10,387 nucleotides of DNA from Bacteriovorax sp. UBA1852 (GCA_002338505.1 DDIK01000194.1:1-10387); one strand, 5' to 3'. Shown: positions 1 through 6,790, numbered from the stretch's first letter. Made by a program: numbers and translations. Notes: a model not told the origin generated them from the sequence alone.

Positions 1-514
1 CATACTTTTTAACAGATCTCTTAGCGAGATGACCAAAAGCAGGAATCCTTGATACTTCAGCTCCAAGGATGAATCGACGCTTTTTATCGACTGCAAGACT
101 AACAGATAAAGGCTTCATTTTCGTATGCTCAAGGGTGATAAGATCATCAAATTGCATATTTTCTACTTTAGACTTTTCAAGTTTTTCAAGAAAGCTCTTA
201 TGTCTTTTTCTTGACTTCTCCCCTAGGTATTCAACTTTTTTTAAGATTGTCTTATAATTTACCCCAAGTATCTTGGCAGACCTTCTCATGGAGTTTCCTG
301 AGCAAATGAGTTTGTAGAGCATATGATTTACTCTTCTTTTTTTCTGTCTGTACTCCAGGCTGAAAGTAGCTCTTGAAAATCTCTTATTGCATCTTTTGCA
401 CTTATATCTTTGAATATGTCTCGAGTCAGACTTTCTCTTAAAAGTTCCGTCTTTAACGATAAGACCGTTTTTAGTACTTGAATCACATGAATTATTTGGG
501 CAATTGTAAATCAT
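1..514 (-). CDS. IS1-like transposase, N-terminal part (cut by window edge)
   Basis: The frame starts at ATG 514 and runs off the left edge, giving 171 codons. A zinc ribbon is visible (C5, C10, C39, C42). A helix-turn-helix follows at about residues 72-95 (SGNSMRRSAKILGVNYKTI). The start of a DDE/RNase H-like domain follows, where the FDD at 122-124 would supply the first catalytic acid. This order matches IS1 InsA (zinc ribbon and HTH) joined to InsB (DDE) in one frame. The remaining catalytic residues lie outside the window, so activity cannot be judged. There is no good Shine-Dalgarno before the ATG. Codon use resembles the neighbouring host genes, so it may be an old or domesticated copy. 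It follows the VWA gene on the same strand after 124 bases. The protein class is fairly sure; the exact IS family is less so. Confidence 0.7.
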   Translation of the reverse strand, partial: MIYNCPNNSCDSSTKNGLIVKDGTFKRKSDSRHIQRYKCKRCNKRFSRATFSLEYRQKKRRVNHMLYKLICSGNSMRRSAKILGVNYKTILKKVEYLGEKSRKRHKSFLEKLEKSKVENMQFDDLITLEHTKMKPLSVSLAVDKKRRFILGAEVSRIPAFGHLAKRSVKKY

Positions 515-530
515 GAGAACTTAATCTCTA

Positions 531-536
531 ATTATA
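531..536 (-). promoter_or_regulatory. Candidate -10 box for the transposase gene
   Basis: On the minus strand this reads TATAAT, a perfect -10 consensus, 16 bases before the ATG at 514. No convincing -35 box lies 16-18 bases further upstream (TCCTTT or similar). The sequence is very AT-rich, so a chance match is possible. Confidence 0.3.
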
Positions 537-638
537 TGCCTATTATCCACTCAAAAGGATGTTTGAGCGATATTAGATTAAAATTGAAACAGAATATAAT
601 ATTTATATCACCATTTTAATGGATCAGTTTTAGAGAAT

Positions 639-1502
639 TTAAAAACCGTAATTAAAGCCCTTTGTCTCTTTAGCAATGGCCTCTAGAATTTCAAATAATT
701 TAGAATTTGGACCGTAAGTCTTAAGGCCCACACCAATGGTGTTTATTTGTACTTTATTAACATTTCTTCTTCTGATCATCTCCAAGATTTCATCTTTTCC
801 AGAATCACTAGGCACGCCATCACTTAGTAGAACGATGTCCGTGATTTCTTCATAATTTAAAAGAACAAATTCCATTGCACTCTTTGTTGGAGTTCCCCCT
901 CGTGGTCTAAGTTTTTTGATAAAACTATAGACTTCATTCTTTATATCAACGGTTCTAAGGGGCTGTATTAATCCCCATAAGGGATAGTTCGTTCTTCTTC
1001 TGCTGTGTGGATAGTAAACGACGTCAATCTTGTAATCTTCACCCATTGAAGCTATGAGCATTTTAAGACCAGCTTTTACTTCTCCTATTTTATCTCCAAT
1101 CATTGAGCCAGATATATCAATAAGAAAGACAATATTCTTTCCTTTAAAGTTAAAGCCTACTTGTTTCTTGCCATCAACACTATTGGATTCTTGTTTGATT
1201 TGAGTTGTTGAGCTTGCTGTCTTTTTTGCGTCTTCACTTTTTTGATTCTGTAGCTCTTCAATCGTCTCTTTTTGAGCTGCAATGACCTGTTCTTTGCTCT
1301 TCACTTCATCTTTACACTTCATAATCTGATCGTACTCAAATGAGCAGTCTGATACTTTTGCCGGAGGCTTTTCTTTGATTACTATATTGGCCTTCTGCTT
1401 TGGGACCGCAATAAATAGAATAATGACCGCACCAAGTGCACCTGAGATGACATCTAGGAATGAGATATTAAATATAGAAATTTCTTTTGAACGTCTTCTC
1501 AA
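639..1502 (-). CDS. Membrane-anchored VWA-domain protein with ExbD-like N-terminus
   Basis: This is a 287-residue protein. A short basic N-terminus is followed by one membrane helix (about 16-34). Its start, SFLDVISGALGAV, resembles the single helix of ExbD/TolR, and D17 sits where those proteins carry the proton-relaying aspartate. Residues 55-95 are a hydrophilic, charged, probably helical linker. A von Willebrand factor A domain fills about 120-287 with a complete metal-ion-dependent adhesion site: D129-x-S131-x-S133, T204 in RGGTPT, and D228 in LLSDG. The expected topology is N-terminus inside and VWA domain in the periplasm. The start is TTG (1502-1500), supported by AGGAAG five bases upstream, which overlaps the stop of the channel gene before it; the gap is nine bases, so translation is probably coupled. 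I infer that it pairs with that channel as its ExbD/MotB-like subunit. The VWA assignment is secure; the role is unknown. Confidence 0.85.
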   Translation of the reverse strand: MRRRSKEISIFNISFLDVISGALGAVIILFIAVPKQKANIVIKEKPPAKVSDCSFEYDQIMKCKDEVKSKEQVIAAQKETIEELQNQKSEDAKKTASSTTQIKQESNSVDGKKQVGFNFKGKNIVFLIDISGSMIGDKIGEVKAGLKMLIASMGEDYKIDVVYYPHSRRRTNYPLWGLIQPLRTVDIKNEVYSFIKKLRPRGGTPTKSAMEFVLLNYEEITDIVLLSDGVPSDSGKDEILEMIRRRNVNKVQINTIGVGLKTYGPNSKLFEILEAIAKETKGFNYGF

Positions 1503-1507
1503 ACTTT

Positions 1508-1513
1508 CTTCCT
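1508..1513 (-). promoter_or_regulatory. Ribosome binding site fixing the TTG start of the VWA gene
   Basis: AGGAAG on the minus strand lies five bases before TTG 1502-1500 and overlaps the TAG stop of the upstream channel gene. No ATG nearby fits the frame, so the TTG start is preferred. Confidence 0.6.
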
Positions 1514-2267
1514 ATACTTCAATTCGATTAACGAGATTCTCGATGACATATTCTTTACTTTTAACATGAAACTTTTCTGTGACCTTTTGAAGATCATGAT
1601 AGACCCACATAAGGACAATACTAAGAACAAGTGACACAAGAGTCGTGTCAAAGGCAACGCCAAGAGTTGATGTGATCTTTTCCATATCATTACTATTTGC
1701 AATGGTTAATGCCTGTGAGATCCCAAGAACTGTCCCGATAAAGCCTAGTGATGGTATTGACCATAGGAGAAATCTAATATTGGATTGCTCCATTTCAGAG
1801 GTGTCTCGATGAAGTTCTGTAAGTATATTAATTACGTCAAGCATTTCGGAAATACTCTTTGTTGATCTAAACTTTGCACATGCATTCTTGATAAGATTAG
1901 TAAGAAGAGTCTTTGCCTGTTTCTTTTCAAATTCTTTGACTTTCAAATGAATATTAAAGACATCATCAGCAATAAGAAGATGTTTTTCTGAAGTAGGTAA
2001 GAGGTCTGCCTTAAAATAGCTTGATTCTGCAATAATTCGCTTTCTAAGCTTTGAAACCTCTTTGACTGTCCATATTGAGGCAAAGTAGGTGACCCACTGA
2101 ATGTAGCCTCCTGAAGTGATATCAGCTCCGAGCATCACAAGTATTCTTCTTAGAGACCCAATAGACTCGGCTATTGATGAGTTTAAGATAAAGAGTACGG
2201 CCATTACGACTGTCGAGATGATAGCTGACTCACTGATTGTTCTTAGTTCAGATTTAGAAATATGCAT
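1512..2267 (-). CDS. MotA/TolQ/ExbB-type proton channel protein
   Basis: This is a 251-residue inner-membrane protein. Four hydrophobic segments are visible at about 13-33, 52-70, 166-190 and 199-224, with a cytoplasmic stretch between the second and third. The last two form the recognisable MotA/TolQ/ExbB core: IPSLGFIGTVLGISQAL at 171-187, then TLGVAFDTTLVSLVLSIVL at 201-219. These carry the Pro, Gly-Thr and Thr-Thr residues typical of the channel-lining helices. In the family, a pentamer of this subunit surrounds a dimer of ExbD/TolR/MotB and converts proton flow into motion. Here the partner gene immediately downstream is a VWA protein with an ExbD-like anchor. ATG 2267 has only a weak GGA upstream. 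The gene is divergent from the thioesterase operon. Family membership is clear, but the energised process is unknown; there is no TonB, OmpA-domain or flagellar gene nearby. Confidence 0.85.
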   Translation of the reverse strand: MHISKSELRTISESAIISTVVMAVLFILNSSIAESIGSLRRILVMLGADITSGGYIQWVTYFASIWTVKEVSKLRKRIIAESSYFKADLLPTSEKHLLIADDVFNIHLKVKEFEKKQAKTLLTNLIKNACAKFRSTKSISEMLDVINILTELHRDTSEMEQSNIRFLLWSIPSLGFIGTVLGISQALTIANSNDMEKITSTLGVAFDTTLVSLVLSIVLMWVYHDLQKVTEKFHVKSKEYVIENLVNRIEV

Positions 2268-2317
2268 ATTTTTTCCGTTATAAAATAATCTTTATTATTC
2301 TTAGAAAATTAATAGAA

Positions 2318-2323
2318 TATAAG
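2318..2323 (+). promoter_or_regulatory. Weak candidate -10 box for the thioesterase operon
   Basis: TATAAG matches five of six consensus positions and would start transcription near 2330, leaving a short leader before the GTG at 2358. The -35 match is poor. The 75-90 base gap must hold promoters for both divergent operons, but their exact positions are uncertain. Confidence 0.25.
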
Positions 2324-2357
2324 TAATATTTTAAGTCATTAAATGGAGAGATTAATA

Positions 2358-2765
2358 GTGGGTAAAAATAATGAAAATCAAGAAGAACTGCCTCAAGGAG
2401 AGTTAATTGTTAGAACTCTTACCATGCCAGGTGATACGAATCCAAATGGTGATATTTTTGGTGGATGGGTGCTTTCTCAGATGGATATAGCCGGTGCGAT
2501 ATACTCTGGTAAGAGAGTTCGAGGTCGAACGGTTACAGTTGGGATGGAGTCTATGAAGTTCCATAAGCCTGTAAATGTTGGTGATGTACTTTGTTGTTAT
2601 TGTGATACGATTAAAGAGGGAAGAACATCGCTGACTATCAAAATTCAAGTTTGGGTCGTAAGAATGTTTGAACAAAAGCGTATTAAAGTAACTGAGGGCC
2701 TATTTTCTTATGTCGCAGTTGACGAAAAGAAGAGGCCGATTCCAATTGATACACACATAAAGTGA
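2358..2765 (+). CDS. yciA: YciA-type acyl-CoA thioesterase (hotdog fold)
   Basis: This small hotdog-fold enzyme hydrolyses acyl-CoA thioesters to free acid and CoA in the cytosol. The YciA signature is clear: DTNPNGDIFGGW, then SQMD with the catalytic aspartate, then TVGMESMKFHKPVNVGD, GRTS and the closing YVAVDEKKRPIPI. I chose GTG 2358 (135 residues) because GGAGAG at 2345-2350 lies seven bases upstream. The in-frame ATG at 2343 (140 residues) has no Shine-Dalgarno, and the five extra residues (MERLI) are not family sequence. It is the first gene of a four-gene operon, seven bases before the ABC ATPase. The family is broadly active on many acyl-CoAs, so the physiological substrate cannot be read from sequence. 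The family call is very sure; the start is moderately sure. Confidence 0.88.
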   Translation: MGKNNENQEELPQGELIVRTLTMPGDTNPNGDIFGGWVLSQMDIAGAIYSGKRVRGRTVTVGMESMKFHKPVNVGDVLCCYCDTIKEGRTSLTIKIQVWVVRMFEQKRIKVTEGLFSYVAVDEKKRPIPIDTHIK

Positions 2766-2772
2766 GAGCTAT

Positions 2773-3501
2773 ATGACAACGATACTAAAAGCAAATGATG
2801 TAACTAAGAGTTATGGTGATTACACCGCCTTAAAGAATTTCTCCATTGAAATAAACTCTGGAGATATTGTTGCTCTTCTAGGTCCAAACGGGGCAGGGAA
2901 GACAACTTTTGTTAAATCACTTCTGGGCCTAGTCTCTATTGATAGCGGTAGTATAAACTTATACGACCTACCTATTAACGATAGTCGTTCTCGAAGAAAG
3001 ATTGCTTATCTTCCGGAAAAATTTAACTTCTATTCTTATTTTACAGTTCTAGATACTCTTAAATTTTACTCCTCAATGTATAATGCAGACTCTACAAAAA
3101 CAGATTATAAGTACTTTCTAGAGATGTTAAGCATTGAAGACCTTATCAATAAGAAATTAAAGACTCTTTCTAAGGGACAACTTCAAAGGCTTGGGATTGC
3201 TTGTTCGCTAATCGGTGACCAAGATTTCATAATATTAGATGAGCCTTTTTCTGGACTTGATCCTATTGGTATCAAGGATGTCAAAGACATTTGTATGAAA
3301 CTTAAGGCCGAGAATAAAACGGTCTTAATTAATTCTCATATCTTAGCGGAGATGGAGAAAATCGCTGATAAAGTCATTATTTTAAATAAAGGAATTGTGC
3401 AAAAGTCTGGTCTTATGACAGAGATTACCAAAGATGAGGCACTCGAAGATGTTTTCTACGGACTTATTAAGGGCCCTGTAAGAACTGAGGGGGAATCATG
3501 A
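2773..3501 (+). CDS. ABC-2-type transporter ATP-binding protein
   Basis: This is a 242-residue nucleotide-binding subunit. Walker A is GPNGAGKT at 37-44. The Q-loop region reads YLPEKFNFY (79-87), with Glu where Gln is usual, a form also seen in NosF-like ATPases. The signature is LSKGQ at 132-136 (Lys for the usual Gly), Walker B is FIILDE at 152-157 with catalytic E157, and the switch is H189. All catalytic elements are present, so it should hydrolyse ATP. It would act as a dimer under the permease encoded next, whose ATG overlaps this stop (TCATGATGA), indicating translational coupling. NosF/CcmA-like one-domain ATPases serve export or membrane-protein maturation, and the substrate here is unknown. 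There are no periplasmic copper-maturation genes beside it, so a NosF name is not justified. Confidence 0.92.
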   Translation: MTTILKANDVTKSYGDYTALKNFSIEINSGDIVALLGPNGAGKTTFVKSLLGLVSIDSGSINLYDLPINDSRSRRKIAYLPEKFNFYSYFTVLDTLKFYSSMYNADSTKTDYKYFLEMLSIEDLINKKLKTLSKGQLQRLGIACSLIGDQDFIILDEPFSGLDPIGIKDVKDICMKLKAENKTVLINSHILAEMEKIADKVIILNKGIVQKSGLMTEITKDEALEDVFYGLIKGPVRTEGES

Positions 3502-4310
3502 TGAATGAATTAAATTATCATCTCATTAAGAATACTATAGAAAAAGAATATAGAAATAAGGGAATTATTACTTTATTTATTTTTACATTACTTTTTATTT
3601 TAGCGGGACACGGCTTAGCAATAGCTGCCAAAGAGTTTGTCATTGAATCAAATTTAAATACCTTTATTTCTGATACCTCTCAGGGGATTATCTTAAACTT
3701 TGTTTCGTTTGCTACAAATATCGTTACTATCTTTATCGCTATAAGTGCCGTTAAGTCAGATGTTGATTCAAGTCTCATAAATCAGGTCTTATCATTTCCG
3801 CTTACTCGCTTTGGTTATATTTTAAATCGTGTGATTGGATCATGTATTCTTTCAATCGCTTTCTATGTTATCTCTTCTGTGTTTGGCTTTATTCTATTGG
3901 CGCTTACTGGAGACATTAAGTTTGATTTTTTAAATTATATCCTCTCTATTGTCTTTATGAGCATACAGATTTTTGGAATGACGATCACGGGAATACTATT
4001 CTCTTTATATATCAACAAAGTAGGCTCGTTTCTCTTTACTTTCTTTTTCTATGTCTTTTCAAAAGTGGTTTATCATAATGTGGTCTATAACGGTCTCTCA
4101 TTTGAGAATCTCTCAATCTTTTCTGTCTTTAAATACTTCATACACTTCTTAACTCCAAGAGTAGGAGAGTTGACCTATATTGCCGAACAGGTCATTAGTA
4201 AGAGTGACTTCACGATCATGTCCGCTGGACTTTCAGTGCTTCATTTCTTAGTAATGTGTATCATTTGGCTATTCATTATTAAGTTAATTTTTAATAAGAG
4301 AGAGTTCTAA
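3498..4310 (+). CDS. ABC-2-type transporter permease
   Basis: This is a 270-residue integral membrane protein with about six hydrophobic segments (near 22-42, 64-85, 112-136, 145-170, 175-192 and 243-265). After the second segment comes KSDVDSSLINQVLSFPLTR, typical of ABC-2/NosY-type permeases, where this stretch contacts the ATPase. The start overlaps the ATPase stop by four bases and has a GAGGGGGA purine tract upstream, so the two subunits are made together. The next gene begins with TTG directly after this stop with no spacer. The substrate cannot be deduced. The transporter class is well supported by topology and by pairing with the ATPase. Confidence 0.85.
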   Translation: MMNELNYHLIKNTIEKEYRNKGIITLFIFTLLFILAGHGLAIAAKEFVIESNLNTFISDTSQGIILNFVSFATNIVTIFIAISAVKSDVDSSLINQVLSFPLTRFGYILNRVIGSCILSIAFYVISSVFGFILLALTGDIKFDFLNYILSIVFMSIQIFGMTITGILFSLYINKVGSFLFTFFFYVFSKVVYHNVVYNGLSFENLSIFSVFKYFIHFLTPRVGELTYIAEQVISKSDFTIMSAGLSVLHFLVMCIIWLFIIKLIFNKREF

Positions 4311-5645
4311 TTGAAGAAAATCTTAATGGTCTCAAGTAATGAAGAGGTTGCAAATATTTTTGCTCTCTTTTTTAGAGCAAATTTTAAGGTTCAAGTTAAT
4401 TTAGTGACAACAAAGTCAGAATTCAGTGATGAGCTTAAGAGCTTTAAGCCTGAGCTTGTTATGGTTTTTGAATATAGTGATTCTAAGAGCCTTTTGGAAT
4501 TTGTTAAAAGGGACTTTGCAGATAACTCCATAGATCTTCCTGTCTTCTCAATAGGTGGAAAGTATTTGAGCGCAGATTTTGTAGCTTCAAAGTCAATGTC
4601 TAACTTCTCTTCAATAAGTGAGGAGCTTCAAGGTATCATTGATCTTGAAGAGAAGGAGGCGTATCAGTATGCCGCCATTCAAATAGAGAACTTCTTCTTA
4701 TTATCCTCTCCATGTTGTGATATTTATATTAAGCTCAAGAAATCTGAAGGTGATGAGTTCGTTAAGAGAATCAATGCCGGAGATCTTATCGATAAGGATT
4801 CTGTTCGTAAGTACAAAGACATGAAGGTCGACTACTTCTATGTGAGAAAGTCAGACTTTGAAAAAATTATTGAACAAATTCTCTCTGGAGCACTAAAGGG
4901 CGTTGTTACTGCCAATCAAGACAATAAAAATATTATTGAAGTAACGGGCGATAGTTTTGAGATATCACAGAACTTTCTCGATGACTTTGGTGTTAAGGCT
5001 TCGACTGTGAGAGTAGCAAGAGCAACTATTAAGTCTATGCTTAAGTCAGTTTCAACGAATAAGAAATTATCAAAAATCTTAAAAGAAATCATGCAAGATG
5101 AATCATCATATTCGTTTAAAAGAAGTTTTTTAAATACACTTTTTTTCAATGAAATATTACCTTACCTTGGTTGGGGAAAGGGAACTCAGGTGAATCAAAT
5201 TATAGAGAAGATTGCCTACGTCTCATTCTTCCATGACTGCTATCTACGTGATGAAAAACTTCTAAGGATAAATTGGAAAGACGAGCTAGATTTAACAAAT
5301 TTTAGTGAAACTGAATATGAAATTATCGATATGCACGCAAATAATGCCGCGACACTATTGCAACAAATTCCAAATTGCCCCTCAGATGTAGATGTGATCA
5401 TACGCCAGCATCATGGTACATCAAATGGCGTTGGATTCGCCGATAAGCTTACCTCTAGTATCTCGCCCATAACGATTGTCTTTATTGTTATAGAGGCCTT
5501 TTCAACAGAAATACTAAATCAGTTAACAGATAAGAAGAAACTCAATATCAAAGAAGTATTCACTGTTTTAAATGAGCGCTTTCCTCTAACAAGTTATAAT
5601 AAGCATCTCGAACTTCTAAAAAATATGGTTATGAAGAGCCGTTAA
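4311..5645 (+). CDS. Pseudo-receiver / degenerate HD-GYP-like protein
   Basis: This 444-residue soluble protein starts at TTG 4311, abutting the permease stop, with a purine-rich GAGAGAG upstream. Residues 1-85 look like a response-regulator receiver fold (KILMVSS..., PELVMVF...) but lack the acidic pair and the phosphorylatable aspartate. Residues 135-190 form a small domain (CDIYIKL, GDLID, VDYFYVR) that I associate with HD-domain regulators of Bdellovibrio-like bacteria. Residues 265-400 resemble HD-GYP phosphodiesterases: H308-D309, E336 through H342, and HH 367-368 followed by GVGF. The first histidine, the Gly-Lys after HD and an exact GYP are missing. In the intact family these domains cleave cyclic di-GMP; this copy may only bind ligand or protein. 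Its place after an ABC transporter suggests it responds to or regulates that export function. The stop overlaps the convergent permease stop by three bases. Confidence 0.7.
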   Translation: MKKILMVSSNEEVANIFALFFRANFKVQVNLVTTKSEFSDELKSFKPELVMVFEYSDSKSLLEFVKRDFADNSIDLPVFSIGGKYLSADFVASKSMSNFSSISEELQGIIDLEEKEAYQYAAIQIENFFLLSSPCCDIYIKLKKSEGDEFVKRINAGDLIDKDSVRKYKDMKVDYFYVRKSDFEKIIEQILSGALKGVVTANQDNKNIIEVTGDSFEISQNFLDDFGVKASTVRVARATIKSMLKSVSTNKKLSKILKEIMQDESSYSFKRSFLNTLFFNEILPYLGWGKGTQVNQIIEKIAYVSFFHDCYLRDEKLLRINWKDELDLTNFSETEYEIIDMHANNAATLLQQIPNCPSDVDVIIRQHHGTSNGVGFADKLTSSISPITIVFIVIEAFSTEILNQLTDKKKLNIKEVFTVLNERFPLTSYNKHLELLKNMVMKSR

Positions 5646-6049
5646 TTCGTTACTTTATCTGTAATAACCATTGAAGCAATCATTACGCCCGTGAATATCA
5701 CAATCGCCATGCCTCCATTTAATAAGTTTGCTATTGCAGGTCCAGGGCATAATCCAATGAGTCCCCAGCCAATACCAAATAGTGCAGGCCCAATGATAAT
5801 CTCTTTTGTAATTTCTTTATTCGTTGGTAGCGAAAAGTCCGTTTCACACATAGGCGATTTTTTCTTTATAATAAAGGGGTAGGTGATAACGGTCACAAGG
5901 AGTGCTCCTCCCATGACGAGTGCCAATGATGGATCCCAGTCTCCTGTCAAATCGAGAAAGCCTTTAACTTTTTCTGTATTCATCATGCCCGATATTCCTA
6001 GGCCTATTGCGAATAAGATTCCTGATAATAGTGATATGAGATATTTCAT
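5642..6049 (-). CDS. YeeE/YedE-family half permease (DUF6691-like)
   Basis: This 135-residue membrane protein has four hydrophobic stretches (about 4-22, 42-62, 85-106 and 112-131). It carries the second-half YeeE/YedE signature GIGWGLIGLCPGPA at 92-105, with C101, and an early GLGISGM motif. Full-length YeeE imports thiosulfate through a pathway lined by cysteines; split versions are encoded as adjacent half-size genes, as here. AAGGA lies just before ATG 6049, and the gap from the other half gene is nine bases. It is the last gene of the ArsR-permease operon. The probable cargo is a sulfur species such as thiosulfate or sulfane sulfur, inferred from family and from the regulator's type. PmpA/PmpB-like naming would be reasonable, but the exact pair cannot be fixed by eye. 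Confidence 0.85.
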   Translation of the reverse strand: MKYLISLLSGILFAIGLGISGMMNTEKVKGFLDLTGDWDPSLALVMGGALLVTVITYPFIIKKKSPMCETDFSLPTNKEITKEIIIGPALFGIGWGLIGLCPGPAIANLLNGGMAIVIFTGVMIASMVITDKVTN

Positions 6050-6058
6050 AATTAATCC

Positions 6059-6484
6059 TTATATGAGTTTTTCTAGAAATACTGTAATAAATCCAGTTGC
6101 CATAAAAATTAGAGTAGCAGTGACACTTCTCTTTGATTTCCTCGCAAGTCCACATATTCCATGACCACTTGTGCATCCATTTCCATAGGCCGTACCTATA
6201 CCGACTGCAACCGCAGCTATGATTAACTTCGTGTTAATTTGTAGTTGGTCAACATTAGAGATCGCACTCTCAAAGAAGCGAGTACTAAAGAGGCCTCCAA
6301 TTACAAGCCCAATGAAAAAAAGTATTCTCCACAAGGTATCTCTTTCTTTAAAGTTAAAAGTCCCCTTAGTGATACCACTAATCCCTGCAATTTTTCCATT
6401 GAAGTAGAGTAGTGCGACAGCAGAAATACCTATTAGTATTCCGCCTATGAATGAAGGGACTGGTGTAAAGTTAACTATGTTCAT
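6059..6484 (-). CDS. YeeE/YedE-family half permease (first half)
   Basis: This 141-residue membrane protein has four hydrophobic segments (about 11-28, 52-67, 86-100 and 121-138). It contains the family hallmark GNGCTSGHGICGLAR at 101-115 with C104 and C111, followed by KSKRS. In YeeE-type thiosulfate transporters the cysteine in GNGCTSGHG is one of the conserved pore cysteines. With the DUF6691-like gene downstream it makes up one two-part permease. The start at ATG 6484 is two bases after the repressor stop and has a strong GAGGAG site, so it is co-transcribed and probably coupled. The family call is sure; the sulfur-compound cargo is inferred. Confidence 0.88.
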   Translation of the reverse strand: MNIVNFTPVPSFIGGILIGISAVALLYFNGKIAGISGITKGTFNFKERDTLWRILFFIGLVIGGLFSTRFFESAISNVDQLQINTKLIIAAVAVGIGTAYGNGCTSGHGICGLARKSKRSVTATLIFMATGFITVFLEKLI

Positions 6485-6486
6485 AT

Positions 6487-6783
6487 TTACTCCTCTTTAC
6501 AAAAAATCTCATAAAGTGCTTTAAAAAGTTCCTGTATTTCATGTGATGCTATTTTATAGAATATCCACTTTCCCTCTCTTCTAGCGCTAACAATATTGTT
6601 GAGTTCGAGAGTTTTCAAATTTTGAGAAATGAGTGATTGTGCGATTCCCGTAAGTGACTCTATCTCTGATACTGAGAGTTCTTCATCTGAAAGAAAACAT
6701 AGAATCTTTAAACGATTCTCATTTCCAAGTAGTTTCATTATTCCAGCAACTCTAGGTGCATGTTTTAATACATTATCTTTCAT
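6487..6783 (-). CDS. ArsR-family repressor with BigR/SqrR-type cysteine pair
   Basis: This 98-residue winged-helix regulator has an ArsR core: LGNENRLKILCFL (19-31), recognition region SVSEIESLTGIAQSLISQNLK (37-57) and wing SARREGKWIFYKI (66-78). C29 and C95 are its only cysteines, in the positions and 66-residue spacing of C41 and C107 of the persulfide sensor SqrR. The BigR/YgaV/PmpR group shares this pair. In that group, a tetrasulfide or disulfide link between the two cysteines lowers DNA affinity and turns on sulfide-handling genes. No metal-binding set typical of ArsR or SmtB is present. It leads the operon with the two YeeE/YedE halves, so autoregulated derepression by reactive sulfur is expected. 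ATG 6783 has no Shine-Dalgarno; the predicted transcript start is almost at the ATG, so it may be read as a leaderless message. M16 is a less likely alternative start. Confidence 0.88.
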   Translation of the reverse strand: MKDNVLKHAPRVAGIMKLLGNENRLKILCFLSDEELSVSEIESLTGIAQSLISQNLKTLELNNIVSARREGKWIFYKIASHEIQELFKALYEIFCKEE

Positions 6784-6790
6784 ATTATTA

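Noticed and set aside
69..257. 62-codon open frame on the plus strand at the left edge
   Set aside because: It is antisense to the transposase frame, which carries a zinc ribbon and HTH; the plus frame has no supporting signal.
607..612. GGTGAT on the minus strand as an IS1-type terminal repeat
   Set aside because: Only six bases match the IS1 end and the other end is not in the window to pair with it.
611..622. Hairpin CCATTTTAATGG as terminator of the VWA operon
   Set aside because: The stem is only five base pairs with a two-base loop and there is no T tract on the minus strand after it.
639..2267. Zorya-type anti-phage defence (ZorAB) for the channel/VWA pair
   Set aside because: ZorB ends in an OmpA-like peptidoglycan-binding domain and ZorA has a long cytoplasmic tail; here the partner ends in a VWA domain, the channel protein is short, and no helicase or nuclease gene is nearby.
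2773..4310. NosF/NosY copper-maturation transporter
   Set aside because: The ATPase resembles NosF in its Q-loop wording, but no nosD, nosZ or nosL gene is beside it and the first gene is a thioesterase.
5691..6164. Two open frames on the plus strand opposite the YeeE/YedE genes
   Set aside because: They mirror well-supported membrane-protein genes on the other strand and show no family motif or start signal.
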